Origin: Adiantum capillus-veneris
Taxonomy: Eukaryota; Streptophyta; Polypodiopsida; Polypodiales; Pteridaceae
Assembly (NCBI GenBank): GCA_014529385.2
Contig: CM043944.1
Coordinates: 81,126,384 to 81,190,383 of the forward strand
Length of the DNA stretch: 64,000 nucleotides
Reading direction: 5' to 3'
Shown: piece after piece, positions 46,566 to 57,577 of the stretch
Layout: every line of letters starts with the position of its first letter
Numbering within the stretch: the first letter of the stretch is position 1
The notes under the pieces: generated by a model
What the model was told of the DNA's origin: nothing
Databases searched by the model: none
What the model saw: the letters and a program-made list of their open reading frames with translations, nothing else
Translations under genes and position numbers: made by a program

Positions 46566-46592
46566 CTCTCCACAATTATAACATGTGGGTGT

Positions 46593-47626
46593 CTACCTCC
46601 CAAACCTACCATTACTTTGTCCACCACCATTCTTGGGTCTTTCTTCACCTCCTGGCTGATTTGAAAACCTCCCTCGACCTCGATTATTTCCCACTTGACC
46701 TTGCATGTTTAGGATGATATTCTTCATTAAATCTACCACTTGCCTCATGTCTTGCCTTAGGCCATCATCTTGCACTGCTGTAGTGACCACTGCTGGCGTA
46801 ACTTGAGGAGTAACAGAAACCACTGGTTCATGATGACCCGCTTGCATGCGACCTTGTAAAGAGTCCATAGGCTGAAATTCATACCTCATGGGCAAAGATT
46901 CTACTCCTAGCTGGCACATTTTCCATCATCTTGCCTTAGGCCATCATCTTGCACTGCTATAGTGACCACTGCTGGCATAACTTGAGGAGTAACAGAAACC
47001 ACTGGTTCATGATGAACCGCTTGCATGCGACCTTGTAAAGAGTCCATAGGCTGAAATTCAGACCTCATGGGCAAAGATTCTACTCCTAGCTAGCACATTT
47101 TCCTCAGCTTCCACTCTTTGTTCCTTGCCACCTCCAATGCATCTTCATATGTTCTAGGCTTCTTTAGCTCCACTCTCCAACGTATATTCTCCCAAAGACC
47201 AGCCAAGAACCTATCCTTCTTCATCATGTCAGGTGGGGGTACTTGTGGTGCTAAGGCCTTGCACATCCTCTCCCATGCCAATGAGAACTTACATATGTAC
47301 GCATCTACTGGCTCACCTTCCTTCTGCACCAAACCCTGTACTTCTTGCCACACTTTGTCAGGATCTTCTATCTTCACAAACTCCACTTCCAATCCATGCC
47401 TTAGATTGTCCCAACTCAATTTTACAGGTGGATCAGCCACACGCAACTCCTCTTCAAATGATTTGGACCAAACTCGTGCATCACTCTTCAAACAGATTTG
47501 GAGAAGACGTAACATCTGTGTAGGGTCATGAATCTGGTTGCTAATGCAGGCAACCTCCATCTTTTCCAAAAAGTCTTCCACATCTTCATCACTTCTTCCA
47601 TGAAACTCTGGATAAGAGAAAGCCAT
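46593..47626 (-). pseudogene. gag: Tat gag N-terminal half with internal duplication
   Basis: It starts at the ATG 47,626 (MAFSYPEFHGRSDEDVEDFL), supported by the homologous start at 6959. The capsid domain continues with RLLQICLKSDARVWSK, SWDNLRHGLEVEFVK and AYICKFSLAWERMCKAL, ending RNKEWKLRKMC. A 179-bp tandem duplication (46,751-47,108) then breaks the frame. After it come a Thr/Val/Gln-rich linker and a basic GRGRFSNQPGGEERPKNG region before the zinc knuckle. Confidence 0.88.
46751..47108. repeat. 179-bp tandem duplication in Tat gag
   Basis: CTTGCCTTAGGCCATCATC starts both copies, at 46,751 and 46,930. The copies are nearly identical, so the event postdates most other mutations. Confidence 0.92.
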
Positions 47627-48669
47627 GGCTACCCAAGTTACTATGCTTTGAGAACCCCTTCGAACACACGTGCAAGAACCCAAAACTTTTAACTGACTCA
47701 ATTCCCAAAAACTTCAATGGGGCTCAACTTTAGATAAGGACAAACACATGCACATCAAATGAGTTTTCATAGTTAATCATCGGAATTACAACAGGCAAAG
47801 GACATTCCAAGATCTCTCGTAATCTTCTTGGCCCAAACATAAAGACTATGCGCTGCTGGAAAAAAATCTTCCTGGACACATGAACATTTATCTGGATTCT
47901 TTGAGTTAAATGAAAAGGAGTGAACTAAGGTCTGTCGTGATTTTCCATTAAAAGCCATCCATGTAGCTTCCAAGAAAGCACACTTGAATAATCCTCTGAT
48001 TTTGCCAAAATTTCAACAGCATAACATCATAAATGGCTTAAAAGACCAAAAAACCAGCCATCATATCTTGGAAAAATTTTGGCAGAGTTTCCTCAGAAGT
48101 AGAGCAATAGGAACCCAAAATATAGATTGTATATGTATGCATAAACTGCCAACAATAGAACCCGAGCATCAAGTAAGACTCACTAGTACATAGCCTATGG
48201 CGAGGTCACAAAAAGGGTGCTCCAGCTACCTTTATCACCAAAAGGATCTCCACATTTGAGAATTCCCCAGCTCAATAAAACCTCACGCTATCGACCCTCA
48301 CGCGAAGGCTTATGCAAATCTCGTATAGTCAAGTCTCAAAAATGACTATCTTCCAGACCAAGTCTCAGAAATGACAGGGATTGCCAAATAAAACCAAGTA
48401 TGGCTCCACAAAGGCGTACAATGGCAGTTTCCACAAGTAACGTACAATCCAGCAGACAATGCGCTCAAACAAGCGCCAAGTGATGCATACCCACAGCAAC
48501 TGCAAGTGACTACCACCGTCAATGTATCACTCTACTCCCGCTACATGTACCTGTGTGAATCACCTGTACCTATACCTGTCCCTGTAACCTGTAACCTGTA
48601 ACCTATAGTCTGCAACCTGTAATCCTGAATCTCGAAGCTTGAAGCTCGAAGCAGAAGGTACTGGAAGAA
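47627..48669 (-). other. Tat element 5' leader
   Basis: Closely similar to 6960-7980. No conserved frame. Likely untranslated leader. Confidence 0.65.
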
Positions 48670-48689
48670 GATCCTCCATGGGGGCGCCA
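48670..48689 (-). other. Tat element primer-binding site
   Basis: Minus strand TGGCGCCCCCATGGAGGATC, six bases after the LTR end. One base differs from the copy at 7981-8000. Confidence 0.8.
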
Positions 48690-48695
48690 AAAGAA

Positions 48696-49837
48696 TGTGA
48701 GCGGGATAAAAACACACAGAACTCCTCTATAAGGATCCTACACACACTCTTGGGATGATATACACACACACTATGGGGCACCACTCGGCTTACACAACCC
48801 ACCTGGCCGAGACAAGGAACACACCGATGGAGTGAGAGGAGAGAGACTACCCTTTTACCCACTCCACACAGAGAGAGAGACACACACACACACCCAAAAA
48901 CTCAGCTCAAAAGAGGAGAATTTCTGATGTTTAGATACAATTGATCTTGGGCCAACACCAATGGGGAAAATAGCTCACACAATATGGGTAAAAGATGCCA
49001 GATACAATCACAAATTGGAGCAGAAGCTTCGCTCATAGGAGAAACTTACACAGCAAAAACAACCAAAAAAGAGTGAGAAATTTGGCAAAATTGGCAGTGC
49101 CATCGCGTACGGAACGGCCCAAAACCCCAGTCTACAATGTCAAAGTGCTCAAATCCGACCTCGAATGAGTAGTTTACGACCAAAACAGGGTCCAAAAACC
49201 CCAAAAACACAATTGCGGCTATTCCTCCTCTTCTCTCCACATTTTTTCTGGTCTTCTCTCTATTTTTTCAGTTCCCACACTTAGCTTTATTACTTGGGCA
49301 CCCTTGGCCTTTTAGATGACCTCAAACGGACCCCGAACATGCCAAAAACTGACCTCGCAGTGCATAGTTGTCACCCTGCTGCATCCATACGCACACCTGG
49401 CACTCGACTTTTTTCAATAATGCATCCTGCCACCACATGAAGTGGCCCCAAAATATGGTCCTCATGATGACCTTTCTTCATAATTATCACAAGAAAAGAT
49501 CCACGTTGTGCCCGTACTTCTCCACCTGAAAGTATTGACCCCATTCGACCTCCTAACGCCACTAGATTCCATCTGACGCACCTACTTACCTCATGTCATC
49601 GGCCCGCGGATAGCTTTCTTGAGAAGTTTTACGCGCTACCAACTCCTCATTATTATAAAAAAACACACTGGTACTAGTGATAGTGAAATTCGATGCACTA
49701 TGTACACCCTGTCCTACCTGTGCACATGTGGGCCCCACGTAACCACGTGGCTTTGGAAAATGGGCAATCCTTCATTTGATGCACCATGCATGTGTATGTA
49801 CATATGCACAATCCCTTGCTCCAAAACACTCCTGACA
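48696..49837 (-). repeat. Tat element 5' LTR
   Basis: About 1142 bp, TGTGAGCGGGAT to CTCCTGACA on the plus strand, followed by ACGGTG. Confidence 0.92.
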
Positions 49838-50625
49838 ACGGTGTCTGTAATCTGGATCTGCATAGGTGCTGGTTCTAGACCTTTGGGTATCTTCTACCAA
49901 ACTCCTTAATTGCTTGACTCGCTCAATCTCCTCTGTAGGGTTTGGATAAGGTCCTATCTTCTTCTTGGATCCTGGCCATTGTGGCTCATGAAGATCTTCC
50001 TTGTTGGTTCTCTCTTAGTGGTTGTTTTGGTCTCCATGGTTTCACCTGAATCAGAATCCTCTTCAGCGTCGTCCATATATACGGGGTCGTCACCAGTCCC
50101 TATGTTTGTCTTTGAACTGGGGTCTGACTTCGCTGCTTTTTGCGATCTCTTCCTTCGTGTTTTCTTATTTTTATGAGATTGGGCAATTGATGGCGTGTCT
50201 CTTTCCTCAAGAATATAATTTTGTTTTTGGAGCATCGATCATGTGAATACGTTTATTGGTACCACAGGTGTACTTTGTGATGGCTCCTTGGTAACTTCAA
50301 TCAAGTTTAATGGCGTGATCTTCGGTGCATTTGGATTATTTGGACATTGGACAATCAAATGATATATGCCACATTGATTACACATGAGTATTGGCATTGT
50401 AGACGTGCTTGCTTGATTGGTTTGCATTAGTGTGGCATTCTTTTGTAGCCTAATAGGACACTCGGCTACACAATGTGGACCTCCATACTCATAGCATTGA
50501 AGAGGTGGTCTCTTAACAGTGTAATTGATATTTTGGCCTCTTACTGCAAGAGCATCTACTTGATAGACAGGTTTGAGTTGTCCCCAATAGTCCTCCATGT
50601 AGTATTGTGGACTTTCTTCAAGCAC
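49838..50625 (-). pseudogene. gag: GP-1 second zinc-knuckle region and acidic linker
   Basis: Frame 50,625-50,239 has one damaged knuckle (CYEYGGPHCVAEC, second Cys changed to Tyr) and CNQCGIYHLIVQC. The latter is a CX2CX3HX4C knuckle, one residue shorter than usual between Cys and His. A Lys/Arg- then Asp/Glu-rich segment (DDPVYMDDAEEDSDSG) follows in another frame. The coding sequence is then cut by the Tat insertion at 49,838 and resumes at 40,982. Confidence 0.7.
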
Positions 50626-50731
50626 ATCCAGCCCATAGTCAATATTAGGATCTATATCTCTAAAGAAACAATAGATGACTCACAACCCACTTGATTCACA
50701 GAAGTGATCCTCAGATGTGGTGGTTGCGGTC

Positions 50732-51412
50732 CTACACTGGAGGTGGTAAGGGTGTTGTTTGAACAACATTTTGGGCCTTAGGGACCATGTGTTGTGCTGT
50801 TTGTTCAAGAGGTGGAGCCGGCATCAATGCAGGCACTCGAGGTGTGTATGTCCATGCTAAGGTTGGTCTATTGGCCATCGCGCGCTTAAATACTATGCAA
50901 TCCTTAGCTTGATGACCATACCTCCCACAGGCATTGCAATTCCCATTGAATTTTACTCTAAAAGTAGGGCATTCACTGGCACTATGTGGTCCATAGCATA
51001 CTGAGCACCATTGTTGCTCCCTTCTTGGATACATATGATTGTTTTGCTAAGCACGATTGTCTCTAAGACTCTCTTGAATAGCCTTGGTGAGATCTGCTAA
51101 AGTCATCTCAGATATCTTTGGCTCCTTAGCAATAGGCTTTAGGGTCATTGGCTGATGCTCAGATGCTTGCGAGCTAATAGATTTAGGCTCAACAGACACT
51201 CTTTCTCCTTGAATCATTAAATTATCCTCCAATTGGATCGCATTGGTGGTGACTGCTTCCCAAGTGGTGATACCTCTAATGACTAGTCCATTGTAGATAT
51301 ACTCATGTCGTAACCCCCTAATGAATCTATCAAGCAATTGGTTATTATTGAAGTGCTCATTTGGATTACAACGAGAATTCAAATGCTTCAAGCGACTAAT
51401 AAAGTCTCTCAC
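50732..51412 (-). pseudogene. gag: GP-1 gag: capsid end and first zinc-knuckle pair
   Basis: 51,412-51,047 is the C-terminal part of the capsid domain (DFISRLKHLNSRCNP, LLDRFIRGLRHEYI). 51,034-50,732 has CSVCYGPHSASEC (CX2CX3HX4C) followed by the canonical CNACGRYGHQAKDC. A Pro-rich tail follows. Small frameshifts separate the pieces. Confidence 0.75.
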
Positions 51413-51460
51413 CGACTCTCCTTCCTCTCGTTGGGCTTTTTGGAGCTAAGAGGCTACACC

Positions 51461-52294
51461 TCAAAACACTCCCTCTCGTATGTATTCTTTCAAGAACAAT
51501 CTCCTAAGAGTAGGGTAAATCGTTTTTTCTTCCACCCTTAGGGTTCTATACCAATCCCTAGCCTTTCCACTTAAGGTTAGGCTTAAAGAATTACTCTTAT
51601 GAAGGTCATTGTGTTCTCCTAGAGAATCGCATATTTGTTCAAACACTTGGATATGCTTTCTCACATCCCCGTCTCCACTAAATTTTTGTGTGAGTTTGGC
51701 TATTTGTACTGCCTTAATTCTAGGCTCTCTATCAGGCATGTTACGCATATTCTCAGCAATATATCGACCAATAGCTTGAGCAAATGTTGCCAAGTCACCT
51801 AAGTGAGCAGCCACCATGGACGAAGGCGCTCTAGAGAGTACATGTGGAGTAGGTATTGGCATTGGGCTTGGCGCATAGGAAGCCCTTGGGTTCCATGTTG
51901 GGTACGATGTTGTGCCATGTGGTGGCCCAAAGTTCATATGTGTGGCCCTAGGCATAGCAGACGTCGAATGTGACATGCTAATGCTAGCCGGTATAGTCCC
52001 ATGGAAATAAGAACTTGGGTGTTGTGGTTGTGGAGCATAGGGAGTTGAAACAATGGGAGGGGTAGGGACTACATGAGTGCAATGACCCATAGGTGCATAC
52101 GATTGGTACACACTTGTAGGTACTGTTGCAGGCATTGAGCTACCATGTAGTGCTGCTTTACTAACAAATGAGGTCCATGGCCTGTTTCTCGGCATGCCCA
52201 TCATTGGGGTAGGCATGGTAGCCGTGGTGTCATCAAGGGAAAGATGAGCTAGACTTGGAAAGGTAAAGCTATCACATGTGAGCTCAAATTGCAC
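51461..52294 (-). pseudogene. gag: GP-1 gag: Pro/Ser/Met-rich region and capsid start
   Basis: 277 codons. The first 150 residues are rich in Pro, Ser, Met, Tyr and His with no fold recognised. From about residue 190 the capsid domain begins: AQIAKL-type lead, FSGDGDVRKHIQVFEQICDS, then LSLTLSGKARDWYRTL. The A-x-x-W-[YF] motif is typical of the retrotransposon Gag domain. The frame stops where the C-terminal capsid half (51,412) takes over. Confidence 0.78.
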
Positions 52295-52620
52295 CGAGAC
52301 CCTAGCAAAACAACATATGGAGGATCCATCGGACTTACCGAGGGAGTCTCCATTTGCAATAAGGTCGGTTGTTTAGCCTTTCTTGTATCCAAGAATATCA
52401 TGAGACCCGTTGAAGGCATGTTGATCCCCTTGTTCTGTCTCTCTAACTCAATGACCCTATGGATGACCTCACAAACTCTTTGTTGTTGATCCTCCACACT
52501 AGTGGCACCCATTGTGGATTGTAGAATATCTAACCAACCCACGTGATAGGTGTGACCTCTGTATAGATCGGTTAGAGTTTCTGTTTGTAGTTCGTACTCC
52601 CATTTCTCATTTAAGAACAC
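52249..52620 (-). pseudogene. GP-1 gag N-terminal region (frame 2)
   Basis: 123 codons including YRGHTYHVGWLDILQSTMGA and a helical VCEVIHRVIELERQNKG. It precedes the Pro-rich region with a frame change near 52,280. No known domain. Confidence 0.45.
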
Positions 52621-52830
52621 TCCATCTAGGATTGAGGTGCTAGGGGTGTCCTTTGAGCTAGATGCAATGTTGCTTTCTAGGGTTGGCCCTTAGTGGTTGC
52701 TAAGTCAGGAGCACTCGATTGCTCTCTTAGCAAGGATATTGACATAGGGGCTTTCACTTTTAACTCTCTTCATTGCTCCGCCTTGCATAAGCTCTCGACT
52801 TCCTTTTCCCTCGCTGCAAGGATATACCGC

Positions 52831-53325
52831 TCAACCTCTTGCACTTCGGCAAGGCTTCTTTCTACCATCGGGTAATATGACCTTCGAGGGAAATAACTCT
52901 GAAGAGTCAGAAGGTGCAGTGAATGAAGTATTCACATGAACATTCTCTAAGGGTATAGGATCTACGTTGGTCACGAATGGAGAATTTACTTCCCCACCCC
53001 CCTCATTTACATCATTAGCTCCATGTTCAGAGCGAGTGGCTCTACTAGAGGTTTCCTCCAGGCGGCTAAGCACGCTTGGCCCAGACCGCGGGCCCATGGC
53101 ATGCATGTCTTGGCTTGAGCTATCGGGGTTAGGCATTGGAAAATCCTCCATGATGTTGTAGTCAGAGGAAGAGTCACTAGCCGCTATGTTCGGGTCTTGG
53201 TTTGTACTACTTTGGGTCCCCGTCGAGGGCCCGAAACCTAAGGTAGGTGAATATTGAGAACTCGCGCATGTCAAAATTCTCTCTAGTTGCTCCGTCTCTA
53301 GCACATGACCATAGTGCAAATGCAT
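52831..53325 (-). pseudogene. GP-1 gag N-terminus
   Basis: 164 codons starting MHLHYGHVLETEQLERIL. Low-complexity Ser/Asp/Pro/Asn follows, then a stop. It is the first frame after the leader, so it is likely the Gag start. No domain recognised. Confidence 0.45.
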
Positions 53326-54032
53326 GTGCCTTTGTCACCCTACAAGCGTCGGTGATTAACCTCGAAGGTTAACCGCTTACTTTTTTAAGCGTACGTTTTC
53401 ACTCGTGTTTTTTACGTTTTTTAAGTTTTTTTAATAATCGATTTTTTGATTAAAGTGTGTGATAGCTCAAAACAAGCGTATCACTCAGAGGGTCGCGGTG
53501 TGCATTATAGCACAATGTTCGAACACCTGAAGCTCTGTTGGTCCTCAAAAAAGTCGATTTTTAACTACGTGTAAAGCTAAAATTCGTAATTGTAAAAGGT
53601 GACATATGCCTAAGCCTAAGCGTGAGCTTGGGCTTGGGTCTGGGAGATATTCCCGATCCCGGTCCTATCTTTAAACTTTTTTTTTTTTTGTAAAGAATAA
53701 GGTCACCGAGGCCTGCGGGAGAGCACACACACACTCTCTACCTACCTACTTCCAGGTAATAAACCTACTGTTACACACCAACACACTCTATTAGCTCTCA
53801 CAGATCTACTTCCTACTTGCTGTACATTACATTACAGAGAACTAACAACCTTAATACTAACACCTTACACAAAGAAAAAACACAGTACCTTTGAAAACTC
53901 CATTAGCAAAAAAAAAAACACAGTAGTAACACAAAACCTTCTTCTCAACACACACACCCTTCTTCCTTACCTTTCCTACAATTGAAATTGCACCACAAAA
54001 GAAGCACAGAGTGCCATTCAAGCTTAGTGTAT
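53326..54032 (-). other. GP-1 5' leader, no gene
   Basis: Low-complexity CA-rich stretch (53,720-53,960) and T-rich tracts. No conserved frame. It lies between the primer site and the first gag frame. Confidence 0.5.
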
Positions 54033-54055
54033 GGCATTCCCCGGCAATGGCGCCA
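54033..54055 (-). other. GP-1 primer-binding site (TGGCGCC type)
   Basis: Minus strand TGGCGCCATTGCCGGGGAAT, four bases after the LTR end. This is close to the common plant gypsy site TGGCGCCGTTGCCGGGGA. Confidence 0.85.
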
Positions 54056-54059
54056 ACAA

Positions 54060-54160
54060 TGTGCACGTATGTCACACGTGTCAATGCAAGGAACTTGCCG
54101 ATACACCGTGTGTGAGCCACAAAAGAGCCACAAATGGATCCAAGCACACAACAAGCCTAA
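54060..54160 (-). repeat. GP-1 5' LTR remnant (101 bp)
   Basis: It matches the first 100 bp of the left LTR (37,033 onward) except for an extra 12-13 bp (AAGAGCCACAAA). It stops sharply after AACAAGCCTAA, where GP-2 coding sequence begins. Confidence 0.85.
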
Positions 54161-55236
54161 ACTTCAGTCAAAGTCTTTAGCCCAGCCAATTCACGTACAC
54201 GAAGAAGCCTCTACATCAAAAGCCAAACCCTCGACAACACAATGGAAACCAAAGCGCAAAGTCTATCAACCAAAGTTTCCATCGCAACCAAGCCTCCACA
54301 AAAGAAAGAAACAGGTCAACCAAGTGTTAGTATCCAAGGAGTACATCAAGGAAAAAGATCCAATCTGGGTACCAGCATCAAAAGAACCACGACAAGAAAA
54401 AGTCACAGGTTGGATAGCATCAAACAGTTCAATCACTGCTCAAGGCTACTATGACGAGACATCAAAGTATGGGTCAAAAAACCAAAGGTAACATCTTGGA
54501 CATACCCAGCATGTGGTATCTCTTGACAACAAATGAACAGGGCATCAAGCGCAGGTCTAAATGTTCATACAGGAGTAAAAACAGGTACAGGAAGAAGAAG
54601 CAAAGACCTTCCAAGCAACAAACATTGAAGCAGTTGTGGGTACCAAAGTCAGAGCTCTGCGGTGAAAATATCCCACAAAGTCAAGCTAAGGTCACACAGC
54701 AAGCAGTGCAACGAATGATCCCAGTCAATCTATTGGAAGCACAAGGATACTATACAGGTAACACTTAAATTTGGTTGCTAAAGATTAAAGTTTCCCCTGA
54801 GATCATGAAGAAAACTCATGTAGCACAACATGCCCAACAACGACAACCCAACTACGCAACCATGAGTGCTACAACTCCAAGGTGGATCCCTCATCATTTA
54901 CTACAGGAGCAAGGCTTTTACAAATGTAACAGCAATATTTGGACACTGAAGCCAAAGGACCATCAAGTGAAACAAGCAACAAGGCAAGTAGAAAAGCAGG
55001 TCACACAAGGACCAAGGACAACTTGGATTCCAAAACCTATAGCCGAAAAGCAACAACAGAGGCCCACAACTAGTCTACAGCCTCTTATCAACAAAGGTAA
55101 AGCAAGGATACAAGAAGAAGTCATAGTTTTAAAGAACACAGTCTGGAAGAAGACTTCATCAACCATTACTTCAACCTCAAAACCTAACTTGGGAATTCAT
55201 CAAAACAGACAGCAGGCTTTTGGAACAGATTCTTGA
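54161..55236 (+). pseudogene. GP-2 partial copy: Trp-Pro-Lys repeat region
   Basis: It corresponds to 60,086-61,107 with few differences. Three staggered frames read an array of motifs: DPIWVPASKEP, GWIASNSSITAQGYYDE, LWVPKSELCGEN, RMIPVNLLEAQGYYTGN, RWIPHHLLQEQGFYKCN and TWIPKPIAEKQ. The unit approximates [RM]-[WM]-I-P-x-x-L-L-x-x-Q-G-[YF]-Y followed by an I-W-x-x-K end. The copy begins abruptly at the GP-1 LTR remnant and diverges from the other copy at about 55,184. Function unknown. Some inner stops present in the second copy are absent here. Confidence 0.7.
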
Positions 55237-56215
55237 TCATTTGACCAACCTATAGGTGTCAGAATCAAAAAGTAAAAATAGCTGTGAGTTTAGCACATCA
55301 AGGGGAAGCTACAGTGCAAGTTTGAGCTGAAACAGAGCAAAAAGACGTCCTACGCGTAGGATGTCTCCAGGGTCATAAAGTGGTCAAAATTCTATTGTAG
55401 CCATAGAGGGAGGTTCTAAATGTCTCAAGGATTCCAGATCTTTTTTTTCAAAAGTGAATTTGGACCTTGTTTGGCCTATTTACCAAGCAAAGACAAGAAT
55501 TGTCAGACATCCTACTCTTGGAGTGCACTAGAAGCTTATGCAGCCCAAATCTTGACCTATTGGCATCCAAACTCAAATCTAAGCATACCATTGGGTTGCT
55601 AAGCACTAGGAGAATCTTGGGATCAAGTTTGGACAAAATCTGAGCAGTTAGACATCCTACGCGTAGGATGTCTCCAGCTTGATTTAGGACTCCAAACCAA
55701 CCTATGAGCACACCACTGTGATCAACACATCAAGGAGAAGCTGGGGTGAAAATTTCAAGTCATTCTGAGCAAAAAGACATCCTACGCGTATGATGTCTCA
55801 AGGCCATTTTTAGGTCCAAATGAAATTCTGATCATACCATTGTGTTGTTGGACTTAAGGGGAGTCTCTGGACCAAATTGTGTTAAATTCTAAGCATATAG
55901 ACATCCTACGCGTAGGATGTCTCTAGGCCAGTTTTAGGGTCCAACTGTAATTTTGACCATACAGGAGTGTTCACAATGTCACAGAGATCCCAAATCTTCT
56001 TTTAAAATTGAATTTGGACTCATTTTGACCATTCTAAACTGCATTTCACTATTTGGCCATAACTTTCACAAACGGTATCGGATCGGAAAAGTTTTTATAT
56101 CAAAACGTAGCCTGAGAGAGACTCTACAGATCTTAGAGCAAAAATTGAACTTAATGCATGCCAAAGGCAACCATTTAGGTCAACTTTGAAAAAAACATCG
56201 TTTAAGGCCTCAAAA
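55237..56215. repeat. Tandem repeat array carrying a 24-bp palindrome
   Basis: The half-site AGACATCCTACG followed at once by its own inverse complement occurs at 55,343-55,366 (one mismatch), 55,650-55,673 (perfect), 55,775-55,798 (one mismatch) and 55,899-55,922 (perfect). A degenerate copy begins at 55,505. Spacings are 162, 145, 125 and 124 bp. Sequence around them is also related (CAGATC, TTTGGACC). No frame is conserved across units. Confidence 0.9.
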
Positions 56216-57013
56216 TGTATCCGGAAGTCAGGAGTGTCTAAAACCGATAATTCGAAAGAATTGTGAGAAAATGGTCACGATATTGAAAACTGCTAAGTTA
56301 GCAGATTGAAATTATCTTTTGGAAAAACCATTGGTCACCCGCGGAAAGGTGTAAAAGTTAACTACGGCCTAGTGTACGTCCATACACAAATCTGGTAGTA
56401 GTAAGACCATACACAAGGACTCTTGATTTTGCAACAACAGTCGCAAGTTTTGGAGAACTTTAGCACAAGATTTTAGCTGGCAAATCACTGCAACTTGTGC
56501 ATGATTCTCTTGTGCTAGCTTAAGTTTAATTCAGCTGAAAGCGAACTTGAAAGTCACTTCCGAGCCCATGGAACAAGTGTGGCCGTCAAAGGCACATCAA
56601 GAATTTTTACATTCATTGTGAAAACGTTTGCTAGCTAAATAAAATTTTGCAGATTGTGTGCTAAAGTGAAAACAGGTTAGCTCGAATCAAGAACCGCTAC
56701 GAAGGGAGCAGTCGTTGCAATATAGTGGTAAGTTGCATAACTTATCACAGTGCTTCCAATAGATCGAGGCCTGCTAAAAAGCTCTAGGCAAAGCAAGCAG
56801 CCAGACAAGACAGTATCAGCCTTGGCAAGCAAGGGAGCTAAGAAGTTCAAGCAAAGCCCAGTTCAGAAAACTCAAAGATTAAGGCATCCACAAAAGCTGA
56901 AGGACCTCAAGCAAAAAAGACCGACACAAGGGTGCTAATGATTTTTATTAGCTTTGAGGCAAGCTAATGATTTTTATTAGCTTTGAGCCAAGCTATAAGA
57001 GCTATCACTGAAC
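56216..57013 (+). other. GP-2 5' region with possible splice donor and hairpin duplication
   Basis: No large frame. A strong donor-like GTAAGT lies at 56,728. A basic 62-codon frame (56,750-56,938, Lys/Gln-rich) may be an exon or chance. At 56,934-56,991 a 29-bp unit occurs twice. Each contains AGCTAAT, a 7-base loop and ATTAGCT, so each can form a hairpin. Confidence 0.4.
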
Positions 57014-57577
57014 ATGTACAACAAGGGAGTCAAGGCAAAAGCAATGGCGTCTCAAAGGAACCAGACCAGCCGAGATGAAGCTTCATGTACATCCACAGAA
57101 ATTACAAGAGAGCAAAGTGGGCTCTATTTAATTGGCCATTACAAAGGATTGACATGCTATGAGGATATAAATCGGAATTTGTACATCAAGACAAAGAAAG
57201 ATGCAGAGGAAACTCGGACATCTCAATATGTGGAAGTTGAAACAGCGAAGAATGTACTACACCCACATCCAAATTTCATGGAAGACTGTCTGGGATCAAT
57301 TTACATGAGGCACAGAAAATACATCGACAATGAGATAAAAATGTTGCACAAGGATCAACTTACAGAACTCTACACATATCCTCCAAATATTTTTCTGTAC
57401 AAAGCTCAAGATGGGAAACGGCAAATTGGTACCCTTTATGTAGATGAGGACGGTCGCTACTACAAAGCTGCCACAAATCCTGAAGTTCCTACAGAGAGTA
57501 ACCAATATTTTGCAGCTAAATATTTGGATCAAGAGGGGAAGACTACAAATCTAAAGGTGGTAATGTTTATCATCTAG
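57014..57577 (+). CDS. GP-2 Gag-like protein, first part
   Basis: A 187-residue protein, no capsid motif recognised. It contains a recurring short module: GLTCYEDINRNLYIK (residues 45-59), NIFLYKAQDGK (125-135) and GTLYVDEDGRYYK (139-151). The pattern is hydrophobic-x-x-Y-x-D-x-x-[GR]-x-x-Y. More copies lie in the next two frames, which suggests one protein split by stops. The start at 57,014 is the first ATG after the hairpin pair; an internal Met at residue 11 is an alternative. Likely the first gene of a non-autonomous LTR element; molecular role unknown. Confidence 0.5.
   Translation: MYNKGVKAKAMASQRNQTSRDEASCTSTEITREQSGLYLIGHYKGLTCYEDINRNLYIKTKKDAEETRTSQYVEVETAKNVLHPHPNFMEDCLGSIYMRHRKYIDNEIKMLHKDQLTELYTYPPNIFLYKAQDGKRQIGTLYVDEDGRYYKAATNPEVPTESNQYFAAKYLDQEGKTTNLKVVMFII

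Larger units (their letters stand above)
40983..49837 (-). mobile_element. Tat-type Ty3/gypsy element, dual RNase H, near full length
   Basis: 8.86 kb on the minus strand with LTRs at both ends, a TGGCGCC-type primer site, gag, protease, RT, RNase H, a second (archaeal-like) RNase H and integrase. It lies inside GP-1 and is flanked by ACGGT(G) on both sides (40,979-40,984 and 49,838-49,843), the expected target duplication. It has several stops and frameshifts. LTRs differ by roughly 5% in the part I compared by eye, so it is not very young. Confidence 0.93.
37031..54160 (-). mobile_element. Element GP-1: gag/protease-only LTR element, split by a Tat element
   Basis: Minus strand. The 5' LTR remnant is 54,160-54,060, with a primer site at 54,055. 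The coding region 53,325-39,297 is interrupted at 49,838/40,983 by a Tat-type gypsy. The polypurine tract is at 37,680-37,668 and the 3' LTR at 37,667-37,031. Coding content is capsid, several zinc knuckles, retropepsin and a Trp-Pro-Lys tail. There is no RT, RNase H or integrase, and about 1.4 kb of non-coding DNA follows the ORF. The right LTR is truncated after 101 bp by unrelated sequence. Non-autonomous gag-pro elements are known in plants, but I cannot place this family. Confidence 0.8.

Noticed and set aside
55343-55922. Palindromic repeats at near-regular spacing as a CRISPR-like array
   Set aside because: The spacers are related to each other, the spacing is too long, and the context is plant retroelement DNA with no cas genes.
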